Program-made: the position numbers and the translations under genes | Part shown: one piece after another, positions 11,056-21,411 of the stretch | Position numbering within the stretch: the stretch's first letter is position 1 | Layout: each line of letters opens with the position of its first letter | Notes under the pieces: generated by a model | The model's input: only the letters and a program-made list of their open reading frames with translations | What the model was told of the DNA's origin: nothing | The model's database searches: none | Assembly: GCA_002049455.2 (NCBI GenBank) | Contig: KV918916.1 | Location: 106,242 to 170,241 of the forward strand | DNA length: 64,000 nucleotides | From: Porphyra umbilicalis | Taxonomy: Eukaryota; Rhodophyta; Bangiophyceae; Bangiales; Bangiaceae | Direction of reading: 5' to 3'

Positions 11056-12699
11056 GAGCATTCCCACCAATGTCGGGCCAACGGTCTGAAACGGTGAAAT
11101 GAAACCGCTACGTGTGGCCCTGCGAGTGGTCAGTTGCCAACGGGCCAACGCGTTGCCAACGGGCAATGTATTGGGTGAAACAGAGTGGGCTACCTTTCGA
11201 AGATCTGAGCGCCGTTGGCCTCGACGTTGTTGGACGCACTGTGTGGTTGCCCACGGAGGACACGTATCAGCGTCGTCGCCAGTATCGAAATGAAGAGGCG
11301 TCCGTCGAATACGTGCCGAACATGTCACGGAAAGCGTGTGAACGGAGCCCAAACCGCCCAAATCAAGGCAATCTAGCGAGACACGTGGAGGCCTTTCGGT
11401 ACCAATTCGGATTGAACCGGCTCGAGTGCGTGACGTGTGTTGCGGTCGCACCGCCTCAGGCTGTGGAAGGTGCTGGAGCCTGAATCATGCCGGTCGAACC
11501 GTCGCCAGCGGCCACAGTGGCCTGTCAAATCACGCCAGCGGGTGGCCCGGGAGCCGTGTGCGTGTCACCCTCGACCGTGTGCGTGCCACCTTAGGCTGAC
11601 GAGAACGATTTTCAAGGCGCCGGCACGCCCCGTCTCCAGTCTGTGCTGTCCCGAGAAGGCCAAGGCTGGGCCAGAAAGGGTCGATAGGGGGCAGTGACCG
11701 AGATCCAGGCACTTCTGAGTGCATGTTTGTTCACTTGTGTTGTTGCCTCCTGCTATTATGGGCACTGCTGGCAAGTGCGAGAGTGGAAACGTTGACAGCC
11801 CAGGCAGCAGGCTCACTGTAGGACCGTCCACTGGGTCGCCAACGCGTGAGCGTTGTTGTTGGTGTTTGCGTGCTGCCCCGTCGCACGTGATAGCTGACCA
11901 CAGGCTGGGACGCCAACCTCAACCAAGCCCCACATCCAGCCTGACCCCGGCCGCACCTCTAACCACGCTACCATCCCACGACCAACCCCCCCTCTGCCCT
12001 ACCTGGAGCCCTATCTCTGCCGCAGGTCCACCCCGGCGCGCCCCCACCAATCGGCAGCAGCAAGGCGCACTCACCGGCTAGCGACGAGCGCCCCCCAACC
12101 GGCCCCGCACAACCCTCCCCCCCCGCCTCTCCCCCCTCCGCAACGACACAGAAGCGACCTGGCGGCCGGGGTACTGCCCGGAGCCCCCGGCAGCGGGCGG
12201 CGGACCCCCGCGCACGGTGGACAGCACGGGGCGGTGGTTGCCTCCAGTCGTCGCGACCACACGTGCACGCGGGCGGGGTGCCTCATCACCACACTACCGT
12301 TTCTAGGCATGGCGGCCACCGGTCTTTGCCGCTTGGAGGCAGCCGGCCGTGTCCCCTCTGTGCCACAAATCCCCCTGTAGCGCACTTGCTGTGTGGGGTA
12401 TTGCTGTTGCATGAAAATTTGCAGACCTTTATATCAAAACGCTCAGAGCAGGACATTGTTCGCGTTGTCCTCTGCCCGTTTCCGGACATGTCATTGGCCA
12501 AGACTGCAGGTTCTGGCGCAGTTGATATTGTTTATATCTGCGAGTATTCTCAAGTGAGCAACTCCACTGCGCAAGCTCGAGCTGCGTGGTGGGATTTGGA
12601 AAAATACAATCATATCGAGGGGGCTGCCGCCGTACGTTGACTCTGCAGATGCTACAGCGGCAGCCGCCACACAGAGCAGGACACTGGAAGGGGCAGCCG

Positions 12700-15160
12700 T
12701 GGGGAGGGCGGGGGCGGCCGCAGACGGCGACGCTGGCGGTGGGTTTGGCGGGACAGGGCGCTAGCGGCAGTGGGGGCAGCGAGTGAGGGCGGCGGAGTAC
12801 GCAGCGCGCGCGCCCTTTGCGACGGAGGGGGTCGCGAGGGACGGGGGGGGCGGGACGGGCTGGCAGTGCACGGCGACGAGAGCTGTGGACCAGCGCGGGC
12901 GGCACACGATTGTGGGGGCGGTGGCGGGCACCTCGGCGGACGGCGGCTGGGGAGAAGAGGGCCGCTGCGGCGAGGGCGGCGGCCTAACCCGGCGGCCACG
13001 GCGTTGGCGGCGGACGCGGTGGCGGAGGACGGCGGCGGGGGCGACGGCGGCTGGGGAGGCGACAGCGGCGGCAGCGGCGGCGACGGCGGCGGCAGCTTGG
13101 GGGGCGGTGGCCGATGGCGGTAGACTGTCGGGGTGAGCAGCGGCGGTGGCTTGTGGCGTCGGGGATGTAGGGGGCTGCGGTTGCCGGGGGGGGGGCGGCG
13201 CACGGCTGAGTCGGCGGGGGCAGCGAAGGCGGCGGCGGGCGAAGGCAACTGCTGGGCCGCTGAGGGTGGTGGCCGGCGACGGCGGCGGGGGCCGCAGAGA
13301 CGCGGGCGGCCGTCAACGGTGGTGGCGGTACGCGGTGGTCGCGAGGGCGGCGACGGCGGGGTCGATGGTCGGCGTCGGCGGGGGGGCGGCGACTGCCAGG
13401 GCGGCTAACGGTGGCGGCACGGGGCGCGGACGGCGAAGGCTTGGACGGAGGCGGCGTCGGGGGCGGCGTTCGACTGGTGCAGCGACGGCGGGAACGGCGG
13501 TTGGCGGCGGCGGGGGAGGCAGAGACGGCGGGTTCGGCCGTCGGCGGTGGCGGAGGTGGCGGAAAACGTGGGGGCGTCTGTAAGCGGGAGCATGCGGGCG
13601 GCGACGGCACGAGCGGCGGTACGGCGGCGGCAGCCGACGGCAGCTCGGGCAGCGGCGGCTGGGGGGGTGGGGGCCGCTGTGGCGGAGCCGGCCGCGGTGT
13701 CCGCTGTCGGCGGCGACGGCGGTGGTCTTGGGAGCGGCGACGACGGAGACGGGGGCGGAGGAGGGGTTGGCGATCGACGGGGCCGCGGTCGGAGGGGGTC
13801 GTGGCGGCGGCAGTCGACGGCGGCGGGGGGGGCGGCGACAGCGGGGGAGGCGGAGGGAGCCGATTGCGGCGGTCAGAGGCCGCAGCGGGGGCGGCGGCGG
13901 GCGCGGCGACGGAGGCGGCGGCCGTCGCCAACTGCGGGGACTGGGGCTGTGGCGCGGACGGCCGTCGGCCTAAGCGGAGGTCGTCGGGGGCGGCAGCTGC
14001 AGCGGTCGGCGGCGGCAGGGGAGGCAGCGACGGAAGAGGCGATGGTGGGGGCAGCAGTGGGGGGCCAGCTGAAGACGCGGGCGTCGGTCGCCGCGGCGTC
14101 GGCGGTCGCCACCTGCGGGAGCGGGGCCGGCACCGGCCGGAGGGGTGGCGGCAGCAGGCGGCATGGCCAGGGGAGGCGGGCGCGGCCCACAACGGCGATG
14201 GCAGCAGGGACAGCTGGGGCGGCGGCGGCGGACACCGGCAGTGGCGGCCGACGGTGGCGGGGGCGGCGGGGGAGGGGTGGCCGGTGGCTGGCGGTGGCGG
14301 CCGTGAGTACAGCGGGTGTGGCGGCTGCGAACGGCGGCGGTGGGGGTGGCGTCGACAGCGGGGGCGGCAGACGAAAGCGATTTCGCGCGGGGCGGCGACG
14401 GCGGGGGCGGCTGTCGGAGGTGGCGGCAGGGGGGGCGAGCGGCGATGGTCAGGACGGGGGCGGCGGCGGTCGGCGGCCGTGGCGGGAGCGGCGATGGCCG
14501 GGGCGGCCGTCGCCAACGGCGAGGACCGGGGAGGAGGGCCAGCGGCAGATGGCGCCGGCAGCCGACCGAGGCGGGGGCAGGGACGACGTCGGCGGAAGGG
14601 GCGCCAGCAGCAGTCGGCATGGGCAGGGGAGGCGGGAGCGGCCGACAACGGCGACGGCAGCAGGGTCAGCTGGGGCGGCGGCGGCGGACACCAGCAGTGG
14701 CCGTCGACGGCGGCGGGGGCGGCGGGGGAGGGGCGGCCGGCGCCTGGCAGCGGCGGCGGTGATGGCTGCGGTGGTGGCGGCCGCGGACGGCGGCGGGGGA
14801 GCCGGCGGCGGAGGCCGACGTCGGCGACGGAGAGGCGGGCGGCGGTCTCGGGGGCGGCGAGGCCGGCGACGACTGGCAGCCGCGAGGGCGGTGGCAGCCG
14901 GGGGGGGCGCGGCCGACGGCGGTGGGGGCGGCCAGGACGGCCGGGGTTGCGGTGGGTGGGGTGAGGGCGGCGGCAGTCGGCGTGCAGGGGTCGCTGGTGC
15001 TGTGCCGGCCGTGGTCAGGGCGGCCGTGGGCACTGCCGTGGGCCACCGCAACTGCAGTGCGGTGCGGGAGGGGGGGGAGGGCGCGCACCGGCGCTGGCAA
15101 CGGCCGCCACGCGGGCACGCGTGGTGGCCTGAGCGGCCGCGTCACAGCCTGAAGAGGGCC
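12700..15160. repeat. GGC-rich low-complexity core of TIR copy A
   Basis: Dense, imperfect GGC/GGT/GGA triplets. All frames of both strands are open for long distances and give Gly/Ala/Arg/Pro-rich translations without motifs; I treat these frames as compositional, not coding. Similar DNA forms the core of copy B and the block at 29500-30965. Confidence 0.75.
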
Positions 15161-15739
15161 TGTTGTGGGGGCGGGGGGAGCAACTACTAAGTGCTCTTCA
15201 CGCCCACGGCACCCCGGACAAGTCCTCCGGCAGGTGGCGGCCGCCGTGGGTGTCCCCGTCTCGGGGCAACCCATGGCGGACGAGACACACGGCGGGCGGC
15301 CGGGCTGAGTGGCCAGCCGCGCCGACGACGTGGGGCTGCCGCCGGCCAGGATGTGGGGAAGTCCTGGCAGGCACGAGGGGGGCGGACGCGGAACGGCTTC
15401 ACGCGGGCAGCGGCGCCCATGCCTGGGCACCGCTCCTGGCGGGATGCAAACCGGGACGGGCGTGGGGGCCCGCACCGGGGAGAGTGAGCCCGCACTGGGG
15501 CGCGCGGGCGGGGCGTGCTGGGGGCGTGTGGGCAGGAGGGCGGGGTGCCGTAAGGAGAGCGGGCGCCGCCTGAGAGGGTATATAAGGACGCGCCTGGGGG
15601 CTAGCCCCAGACGCAGCGTAGAGGACAGAGCATTTTTACCTTCTTCTCATCTGCGTCTAGCAACCGCGGGGGGGAGAACGAGCACACGCGCACGTACTCT
15701 AGCCGGGCGCGCGCGTGAGCAACCTAGCCTCTCACTACA
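15161..15739 (+). repeat. Copia 5' LTR
   Basis: TGTTGTGGGG...CTCACTACA. TATATAAG at 15579-15586 is the likely Pol II promoter of the element. The copy at 20417-20995 matches it at all but about three bases. Confidence 0.95.
15579..15586 (+). promoter_or_regulatory. TATA box in the copia 5' LTR
   Basis: TATATAAG stands out in GC-rich surroundings, about 160 bp before the LTR end, and is duplicated at 20835-20842 in the 3' LTR. Confidence 0.7.
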
Positions 15740-15753
15740 GGTTATGGGCCCAG
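15740..15753 (+). promoter_or_regulatory. Copia primer-binding site: internal half of initiator tRNA-Met
   Basis: GGTTATGGGCCCAG directly follows the LTR. Its complement, CTGGGCCCATAACC, matches the anticodon stem-loop (CAT anticodon) of eukaryotic initiator tRNA-Met and not its 3' end. Drosophila copia and yeast Ty5 are known to prime from such an internally cleaved half tRNA. Confidence 0.8.
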
Positions 15754-16132
15754 CCTTTCACTTTGGCTTGGCATCTGCCCCTGGGACCCCGCTGTCGCCG
15801 GCGCTCTCACACGCGGCCGGGGACCCAGGGTGCACCGGCGAGACGTGGGTGGTGTATGTGGACGACATCCTCATCCTGACCACACCGGAGCCTACGCGTT
15901 CGAGGACCGAGGCGGCGGAGCAGTTGGCGGAAGTGGACGCCGACACCGAAGGAGCGACGGCGCCGCGGCGGCAGTAAGCCGGGACGGAACAAGACGTGGC
16001 TGCGTGGCAAGGCCACAAGCGGCTCATCCGGCAAGATCTCGCCGGGACGAGGCGTGTGGTCAAGACATTTGGCGCACGTGGCGGCCGTTGGGCCGGACAC
16101 GACGTGGCCAACAAGATCAACCAGTCGGCACA
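15754..16132 (+). other. Copia leader with a stray YVDD-type RT fragment
   Basis: The leader between PBS and the gag ATG is open from further upstream to TAA 15975-15977. It translates near 15843-15885 to TWVVYVDDILILTT, with YVDD at 15855-15866. This resembles the catalytic box of a reverse transcriptase, although the element's own RT lies 3.6 kb downstream. A fragment of another retroelement carried in the leader is the simplest reading; only this short stretch supports it. Confidence 0.5.
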
Positions 16133-19100
16133 ATGACGGGTGACGGCGTCCCGCGCGTCACCAAGTTGGACACTGACAACTATTTACAGTGGGCGGTCGA
16201 GATTGAACACATTATGCGGTTCAAGGGCTGTTGGTTGGCTGTGGCCCCTAATGCGAATTCGACCCCCCATGGGGGACCGACTCGTCCCCGCGTCGATGGG
16301 GAGGTGGATGCCGGGGCCGGTGCATCGATGGACGCCGGATCGAGTGCCGCGCACGCCGCGGCCGTGAAGTTGGCGTCTGATGCCACGGAGGCCGAGGCCC
16401 TCAAAAAGGAACAGGCCATGTCCCTGATTGTGCTCAACGTGAAGCCGCACCACCTGTCCACCTTTCGCCGCCACGCGACGGCGCGTGGCGCCTGGGAGGC
16501 GCTGGAGCGTGAGTTCCGCTCCCGCGGCCCGGCGCGGATGCTCAACCTGCGCCGGGAGCTCACTACCCTCAAGATGGGGCGTAATGAGTCGGTCGTGCGC
16601 TACTTCAACCGTGGCCGGGCGCTTGCTTGGGAGCTTGAGGCGCTCGGCGCCGACGTCGGCGACGAGCAGCTCGTCACGGCACTGCTCGTGGGCCTACAGG
16701 GCAAGTTCGACCTCGTCGCGACGGTGCTGGCGGTGCAGCCAGGCATCACGGTGGAGATGGCGCAGGAGCAGCTCCAGGCGACGGAGACGCGACTCGGCCT
16801 GACAAAGGGTGCCGACGTCGGGAGCGCCCTCACGGCGGCGGATAAGGCCCGCCCCCGCGCCAACAAGCGCGGGGGGCGCCGCGACATGGGGGACGTGCGT
16901 TGCTACGAGTGCAACGAAATGGGGCACTACAAGCGCAACTGCCCCAAGCGGGCCAACGGAGGTCGACCGGGGCGCGGCGGCGCCGGCGCGGCGGGGCTCG
17001 CCATGATGGCGCTCGTTGAAGACGGGACTCCCGCGCTGGGCACGTGGGTCATGGACAGCGGCGCCTCCCACCATATGACGGGGGAGACGGAGCTGCTGAC
17101 GGACGCCAAGCCGTGCGCACCGGTGCACATCCTCTTGGCGGACGGGGGGGAGCGTATCGCTACCACGAGTGGGACGGTGCACCTGACCATCACGGTCGAC
17201 GGGGGAGAAACAACTCTCTCGCTCCTCGACGTACTGGTGGTGCCCGGGCTGACGACGTCCCTCTTCTCTGTGCGCCAGGCGTCGGCGCGTGGATACGAGA
17301 TCGAGTTCCACCAGAACAGGGTGCTCGTCAAGCACAAGGGGACCGTGGAGCTGCAGGGCACTCTGCGCGGCAAGCTGTACGTGCTGCCGACAGAGGACGA
17401 GGTGGGCGCGGCCATGACGGCCGCGGCGGCACCAACGGCGGAAATGTGGCACCGCCGATTCGCGCACCTCGGCGCCACGCTGCTGGAGCGGACCGCAGGC
17501 GCCGTCGACGGCATGCACCTTAACAAGGCGCAGGTCGTGGCGCTGCGGGAGGCCGATTGCCCCCCGTGCATCGGCGGCAAGATGGTCCGCGCGCCTTTCC
17601 GCGCACGTGACACCACGACCACGGAGCAGCTGCAGCTCATCCACACCGACGCGGCGGGACCGATGGAAATCCGCTCCGCCGGGGGCGCAGCCTTCATGGT
17701 CAGCGTCATCGACGACTACTCGCGCTTTAAGGCGCTCGTGCCGGTGCAGACTAAGGGGGAGGCCAAGGACGTGGTCATGGCTGTGGTTAACCGATGGGCG
17801 GTGCAAACGGGCAAGCGTGTCAAGGTCGTTCGCTCCGACGGCGGAAAGGAGTACACCGGCAAGGACTGGCCCCGGTGGCTCGCCGAGAAAGTCGTGCAGC
17901 ACCAGACGACCACTCGCTACACGCCGCAGTCAAACGGCGTAGCGGAGCGGTACAACCGGGTCGTCGTGGAGCTCATGATGGCGGCCTTGCTCGACTCCGG
18001 CCTGTACCGCAAGTATTGGGCCGAGGCCGCCGTCACCGTGAACTACCTCGGCAACCGGGTGGTCGGGCGGCAGCAGTCCGCCACCCCGTACGAGCTCTTT
18101 TTCGGGGTGCGCCCCAACGTGGCCCACCTACGGCCATTCGGGTGCCGCGCATGGATGCACGTCCCCACCGCGCTGCGGGGCAAGTTGTCGCCGAGAGCGG
18201 TTGAGGGGATTTTCGTCGGGTACGGGCTCGACCAGAAGGGCTACCGTATCCTCGTGGACGGCAAGGTGGAGACGAGCCGTGACGTACGCTTTGCCGAGTC
18301 GGCCGACACCTCCCTGCCCTCCTCGCGCACGCACCCTGCGGTGCCCCAGGTACCTGATGACCCTGCCTACGTTCACTTCCCTGCGGAGCTCGATGCTTTC
18401 GCCGGGGACGATGTGGTCACCCTCGCGGTACCCCTAGGGATGGGGCACGCGCTCCCGCCGGACACACCGGGTCCGGGCGACTCATCGGCGCCGGCATTGC
18501 TTGATGCTGCCATCGCCGCTGCTCGCGTGCTGGCCTCCTCCGCCCGCGCCAACGCCACCGCGTCCGACGACACGGACGGCGGCGACGTGGGGGGCGAGGG
18601 TACCAGCGGGTCGGAGGATGCTGACAGCGCCCCGGAGGACGGCGACGTTGTGGCGGCGGCCCCGACGGACTCGCAGCCTGGTCCCCCCCGCCTCGCCGAC
18701 GCGGCGACCGGGGGGTTTCCGTCCCGCTCCTCGGCTCGTCTGCTGCGTTCCCACCCGCTGCAGCGGGGCCACGCTGGTACGGCGGCCGCGACGGCCGGGA
18801 CACGGCTGGGGGCGATTGGTTGGGCGCTCGCCACGAAGGGCGGGCGTGCCACAGACAAGATGCGCATCCACCAGGCGCGACGCGCACCAGACTGGGCGGA
18901 ATTTGACGTCGCAGTCAAGGCGGAGGTCGACGCTCTGTGGCGGAACGGGACCTGGTACCTCACCGACCTGCCACCGGGCAAGACGGTGACTGACACCGAG
19001 ATGCTGTGTGAACGCAAGCGGGGACCGGACGGCCAGGTGGCCCGCTGGAAGGGGCGTTATGTCGGCCGTGGGGACAAGCAGACGTACCTGCTCGACTACG

Positions 19101-20395
19101 ACGAGGTGTGGGCGCCCGTGGCGCGCTACGCCACCCTACGCACGCTGCTCGCGCATTGCGCGGCTGAGGGGATGACGATCCTGCAGCTCGACATCGAGAC
19201 CGCCTTCCTCAACGGGGAGGTGGAGGAAGAGATCTACGTGCGGCAGCCCAAGGGGTACGAGCGGGGCGACACAACCAAGGTCTGCCGCCTGGTAAAGGCG
19301 CTCTATGGCTTAAAGCAGGCCGCACGGGCCTGGCACAAGAAGCTGGACGCGGTCCTGGCCGCGGCGGGCTTCACGCCCTGCGACGCGGACCCGTGCCTGT
19401 ACAAGGGCGCACGCGGGGACGTGGTTGTGTTCATCCTCATCTATGTCGACGACCTTTTGGTGGCGGCCGCCACAAAGGCCGCGGCAGAGTCGGCAAAGGT
19501 GGCGATCACCGAGGTTTTCAAGGCGCAGGAGATGGGGGAGCCGTCGTTCTTCCTTGGGCTTCACATCGTCCGAGACGCGAACAAGGGGACCATGCAGGTG
19601 GGGCAGCACCAGTACGTCACCACCCTGCTGGAGCGGTTTGGTCTGGACAAGGCCAACCCGGTGCGTCTACCGATGGGGGTCGGCGCCCGGCTCACCAAGG
19701 ACGGGCAGCCCCTGATGGGGGCGCTAATCAAGACCTACCAGGAGCTGGTCGGCTCGCTATTGTACCTGGCCACGGGGACGCGACCGGACATCTCGTTCGC
19801 CGTGGGACAGCTGACGCGGCACGTGTCCGCGCCCACCATGGAGCACCTCGCGGCGGCCAAGACGGTCCTACGCTACCTGAAGGGGACCGCATCGCTAGGC
19901 CTTACGTACGGCAGCACCGCGGCGATGGTTGGCTACAGTGACGCGGACTACGCCGGGGACCTGGACACGCGGCGGTCCACTACGGGATACGTGTTCACCT
20001 TCAACGGTGCGGCCGTCAGCTGGACAAGCAAGCGCCAGCCCTCTGTCGCGCACTCAACGACCGAGTCGGAATACATCGCGGCGGCGACCGCCGCGAAGGA
20101 GGCTGTATGGCTGTCCCGCCTGATCAAGGACCTGACGGGGACGGCGGCGCCGATGCGGATGCGATGCGACAACCAGAGCGCTCTGGCGATCATGCACAAC
20201 CCGGTCTCCTCGCCCAAGACGAAGCACATCGACATTGCGTATCACTTCGTACGCGAGAAGGTGGCAGACAAGCCGCTGCTGCCCGAGCACGTCCCCACGG
20301 GGGAGATGGCGGCAGACATCCTCACGAAGCCCCTGCCGGTCCCGGCGTACACGACGTGCCGCACCGCCATGGGGCTCACGGCCTACACCCTTTAA
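16133..20395 (+). CDS. gag-pol: Copia gag-pol polyprotein, intact (1420 aa)
   Basis: One uninterrupted frame from ATG 16133 to TAA, encoding every function for Ty1/copia transposition. Gag N-terminal region (DTDNYLQWAVEIEHIM) and a CCHC zinc knuckle at residue 257 (CYECNEMGHYKRNC). Aspartic protease DSGAS at residue 308. Integrase zinc domain with His pair near 440-444 and CPPC near 476. Integrase core D506, D569, E605 (D-35-E spacing). RT with LQLDIETAFLNGEVEEEIY and YVDD at 1104-1107; RNase H with VGYSDADYAGD (Asp about 1270). The start was chosen as the first ATG before the gag fold; the frame is open further upstream but without gag features. An intact frame and near-identical LTRs suggest recent, perhaps still possible, activity. 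Confidence 0.95.
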   Translation: MTGDGVPRVTKLDTDNYLQWAVEIEHIMRFKGCWLAVAPNANSTPHGGPTRPRVDGEVDAGAGASMDAGSSAAHAAAVKLASDATEAEALKKEQAMSLIVLNVKPHHLSTFRRHATARGAWEALEREFRSRGPARMLNLRRELTTLKMGRNESVVRYFNRGRALAWELEALGADVGDEQLVTALLVGLQGKFDLVATVLAVQPGITVEMAQEQLQATETRLGLTKGADVGSALTAADKARPRANKRGGRRDMGDVRCYECNEMGHYKRNCPKRANGGRPGRGGAGAAGLAMMALVEDGTPALGTWVMDSGASHHMTGETELLTDAKPCAPVHILLADGGERIATTSGTVHLTITVDGGETTLSLLDVLVVPGLTTSLFSVRQASARGYEIEFHQNRVLVKHKGTVELQGTLRGKLYVLPTEDEVGAAMTAAAAPTAEMWHRRFAHLGATLLERTAGAVDGMHLNKAQVVALREADCPPCIGGKMVRAPFRARDTTTTEQLQLIHTDAAGPMEIRSAGGAAFMVSVIDDYSRFKALVPVQTKGEAKDVVMAVVNRWAVQTGKRVKVVRSDGGKEYTGKDWPRWLAEKVVQHQTTTRYTPQSNGVAERYNRVVVELMMAALLDSGLYRKYWAEAAVTVNYLGNRVVGRQQSATPYELFFGVRPNVAHLRPFGCRAWMHVPTALRGKLSPRAVEGIFVGYGLDQKGYRILVDGKVETSRDVRFAESADTSLPSSRTHPAVPQVPDDPAYVHFPAELDAFAGDDVVTLAVPLGMGHALPPDTPGPGDSSAPALLDAAIAAARVLASSARANATASDDTDGGDVGGEGTSGSEDADSAPEDGDVVAAAPTDSQPGPPRLADAATGGFPSRSSARLLRSHPLQRGHAGTAAATAGTRLGAIGWALATKGGRATDKMRIHQARRAPDWAEFDVAVKAEVDALWRNGTWYLTDLPPGKTVTDTEMLCERKRGPDGQVARWKGRYVGRGDKQTYLLDYDEVWAPVARYATLRTLLAHCAAEGMTILQLDIETAFLNGEVEEEIYVRQPKGYERGDTTKVCRLVKALYGLKQAARAWHKKLDAVLAAAGFTPCDADPCLYKGARGDVVVFILIYVDDLLVAAATKAAAESAKVAITEVFKAQEMGEPSFFLGLHIVRDANKGTMQVGQHQYVTTLLERFGLDKANPVRLPMGVGARLTKDGQPLMGALIKTYQELVGSLLYLATGTRPDISFAVGQLTRHVSAPTMEHLAAAKTVLRYLKGTASLGLTYGSTAAMVGYSDADYAGDLDTRRSTTGYVFTFNGAAVSWTSKRQPSVAHSTTESEYIAAATAAKEAVWLSRLIKDLTGTAAPMRMRCDNQSALAIMHNPVSSPKTKHIDIAYHFVREKVADKPLLPEHVPTGEMAADILTKPLPVPAYTTCRTAMGLTAYTL

Positions 20396-20404
20396 GGGTC
20401 GACG

Positions 20405-20416
20405 CCCGCAGGGGAG
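20405..20416 (+). promoter_or_regulatory. Copia polypurine tract
   Basis: CCGCAGGGGAG immediately precedes the 3' LTR and ends in a purine run, the expected site for plus-strand DNA priming. It is short and begins with pyrimidines. Confidence 0.55.
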
Positions 20417-20995
20417 TGTTGTGGGGGCGGGGGGAGCAACTACTAAGTGCTCTTCACGCCCACGGCACCCCGGACAAGTCCTCCGGCAGGTGGCGGCCGC
20501 CGTGGGTGTCTCCGTCTCGGGGCAACCCATCGCGGACGAGACACACGGCGGGCGGCCGGGCTGAGTGGCCAGCCGCGCCAACGACGTGGGGCTGCCGCCG
20601 GCCAGGATGTGGGGAAGTCCTGGCAGGCACGAGGGGGGCGGACGCGGAACGGCTTCACGCGGGCAGCGGCGCCCATGCCTGGGCACCGCTCCTGGCGGGA
20701 TGCAAACCGGGACGGGCGTGGGGGCCCGCACCGGGGAGAGTGAGCCCGCACTGGGGCGCGCGGGCGGGGCGTGCTGGGGGCGTGTGGGCAGGAGGGCGGG
20801 GTGCCGTAAGGAGAGCGGGCGCCGCCTGAGAGGGTATATAAGGACGCGCCTGGGGGCTAGCCCCAGACGCAGCGTAGAGGACAGAGCATTTTTACCTTCT
20901 TCTCATCTGCGTCTAGCAACCGCGGGGGGGAGAACGAGCACACGCGCACGTACTCTAGCCGGGCGCGCGCGTGAGCAACCTAGCCTCTCACTACA
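20417..20995 (+). repeat. Copia 3' LTR
   Basis: 579 bp, matching the 5' LTR except for about three substitutions; includes TATATAAG at 20835-20842. Confidence 0.95.
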
Positions 20996-21340
20996 GCCTG
21001 ACGCGGGGCCGCTCGGCGCAGCCCCGCCTCGTGTGCCCCCTCACCTCGCCGATCCTCTCATTTTCGCAGTGTCTGTGTCAACGCGCCGCGTGTCTGATGG
21101 ACCCGAAGCACCGTTCGGCCACGCGCCACCGCATGATTGATACGTGACACGCTCCAACAATCGGGACCATTGGGCCGAGCTGACAGGCAGCCGACCAGTT
21201 CCGAGAGCTACCATATTCCATCCGTGCGTAGCTGTCGAAACAAGAATATGATAAATCGGGCAATCTGAGGACAATATGAACTGCCACATGTCACTCATTT
21301 AACCCCGCGAAACCGCGATGGACCAATCAGTGCACAGAAC

Positions 21341-21411
21341 CCGTTGGCCCCAGGGCCAACGAGTTGCCAACGGAGGCTCCGTTGGCAACTCGTTGGCCCT
21401 GGGGCCAACGG
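21341..21411. repeat. Perfect 35-bp inverted repeat (palindrome) near the right end of TIR copy A
   Basis: Two exactly complementary 35-nt arms (21341-21375, starting CCGTTGGCCC; 21377-21411) flank one unpaired G. It is built from the GTTGGC/GCCAAC motif found throughout the element ends. Copy B has the same structure. Confidence 0.95.

Larger units (their letters stand above)
15161..20995 (+). mobile_element. Complete Ty1/copia LTR retrotransposon (5835 bp)
   Basis: Two 579-bp LTRs (15161-15739 and 20417-20995), which I read as differing at three positions (about 15255, 15275 and 15324), about 99.5% identity. The PBS, one uninterrupted gag-pol frame, a polypurine tract and TATA boxes are all present, with integrase preceding RT, the copia order. 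It lies inside TIR copy A. The flanks (GGGCC before, GCCTG after) show no 5-bp target duplication, so the ends may have been altered by recombination or a local deletion. Confidence 0.95.

Noticed and set aside
11166-11483. A 105-codon frame near the left end of TIR copy A, with a similar translation in copy B (27439-27747)
   Set aside because: In copy B the codon after the corresponding ATG is TAA, and similarity is no better at protein than at DNA level, so coding is not supported.
12652-15190. Very long open frames on both strands
   Set aside because: They consist of Gly/Ala/Arg or Pro/Ala translations of GGC triplets, overlap in several frames and have no motif.
15830-16132. N-terminal extension of the copia polyprotein upstream of ATG 16133
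   Set aside because: The frame is open, but the translation is not gag-like, and the leader holds a different frame with the RT fragment.
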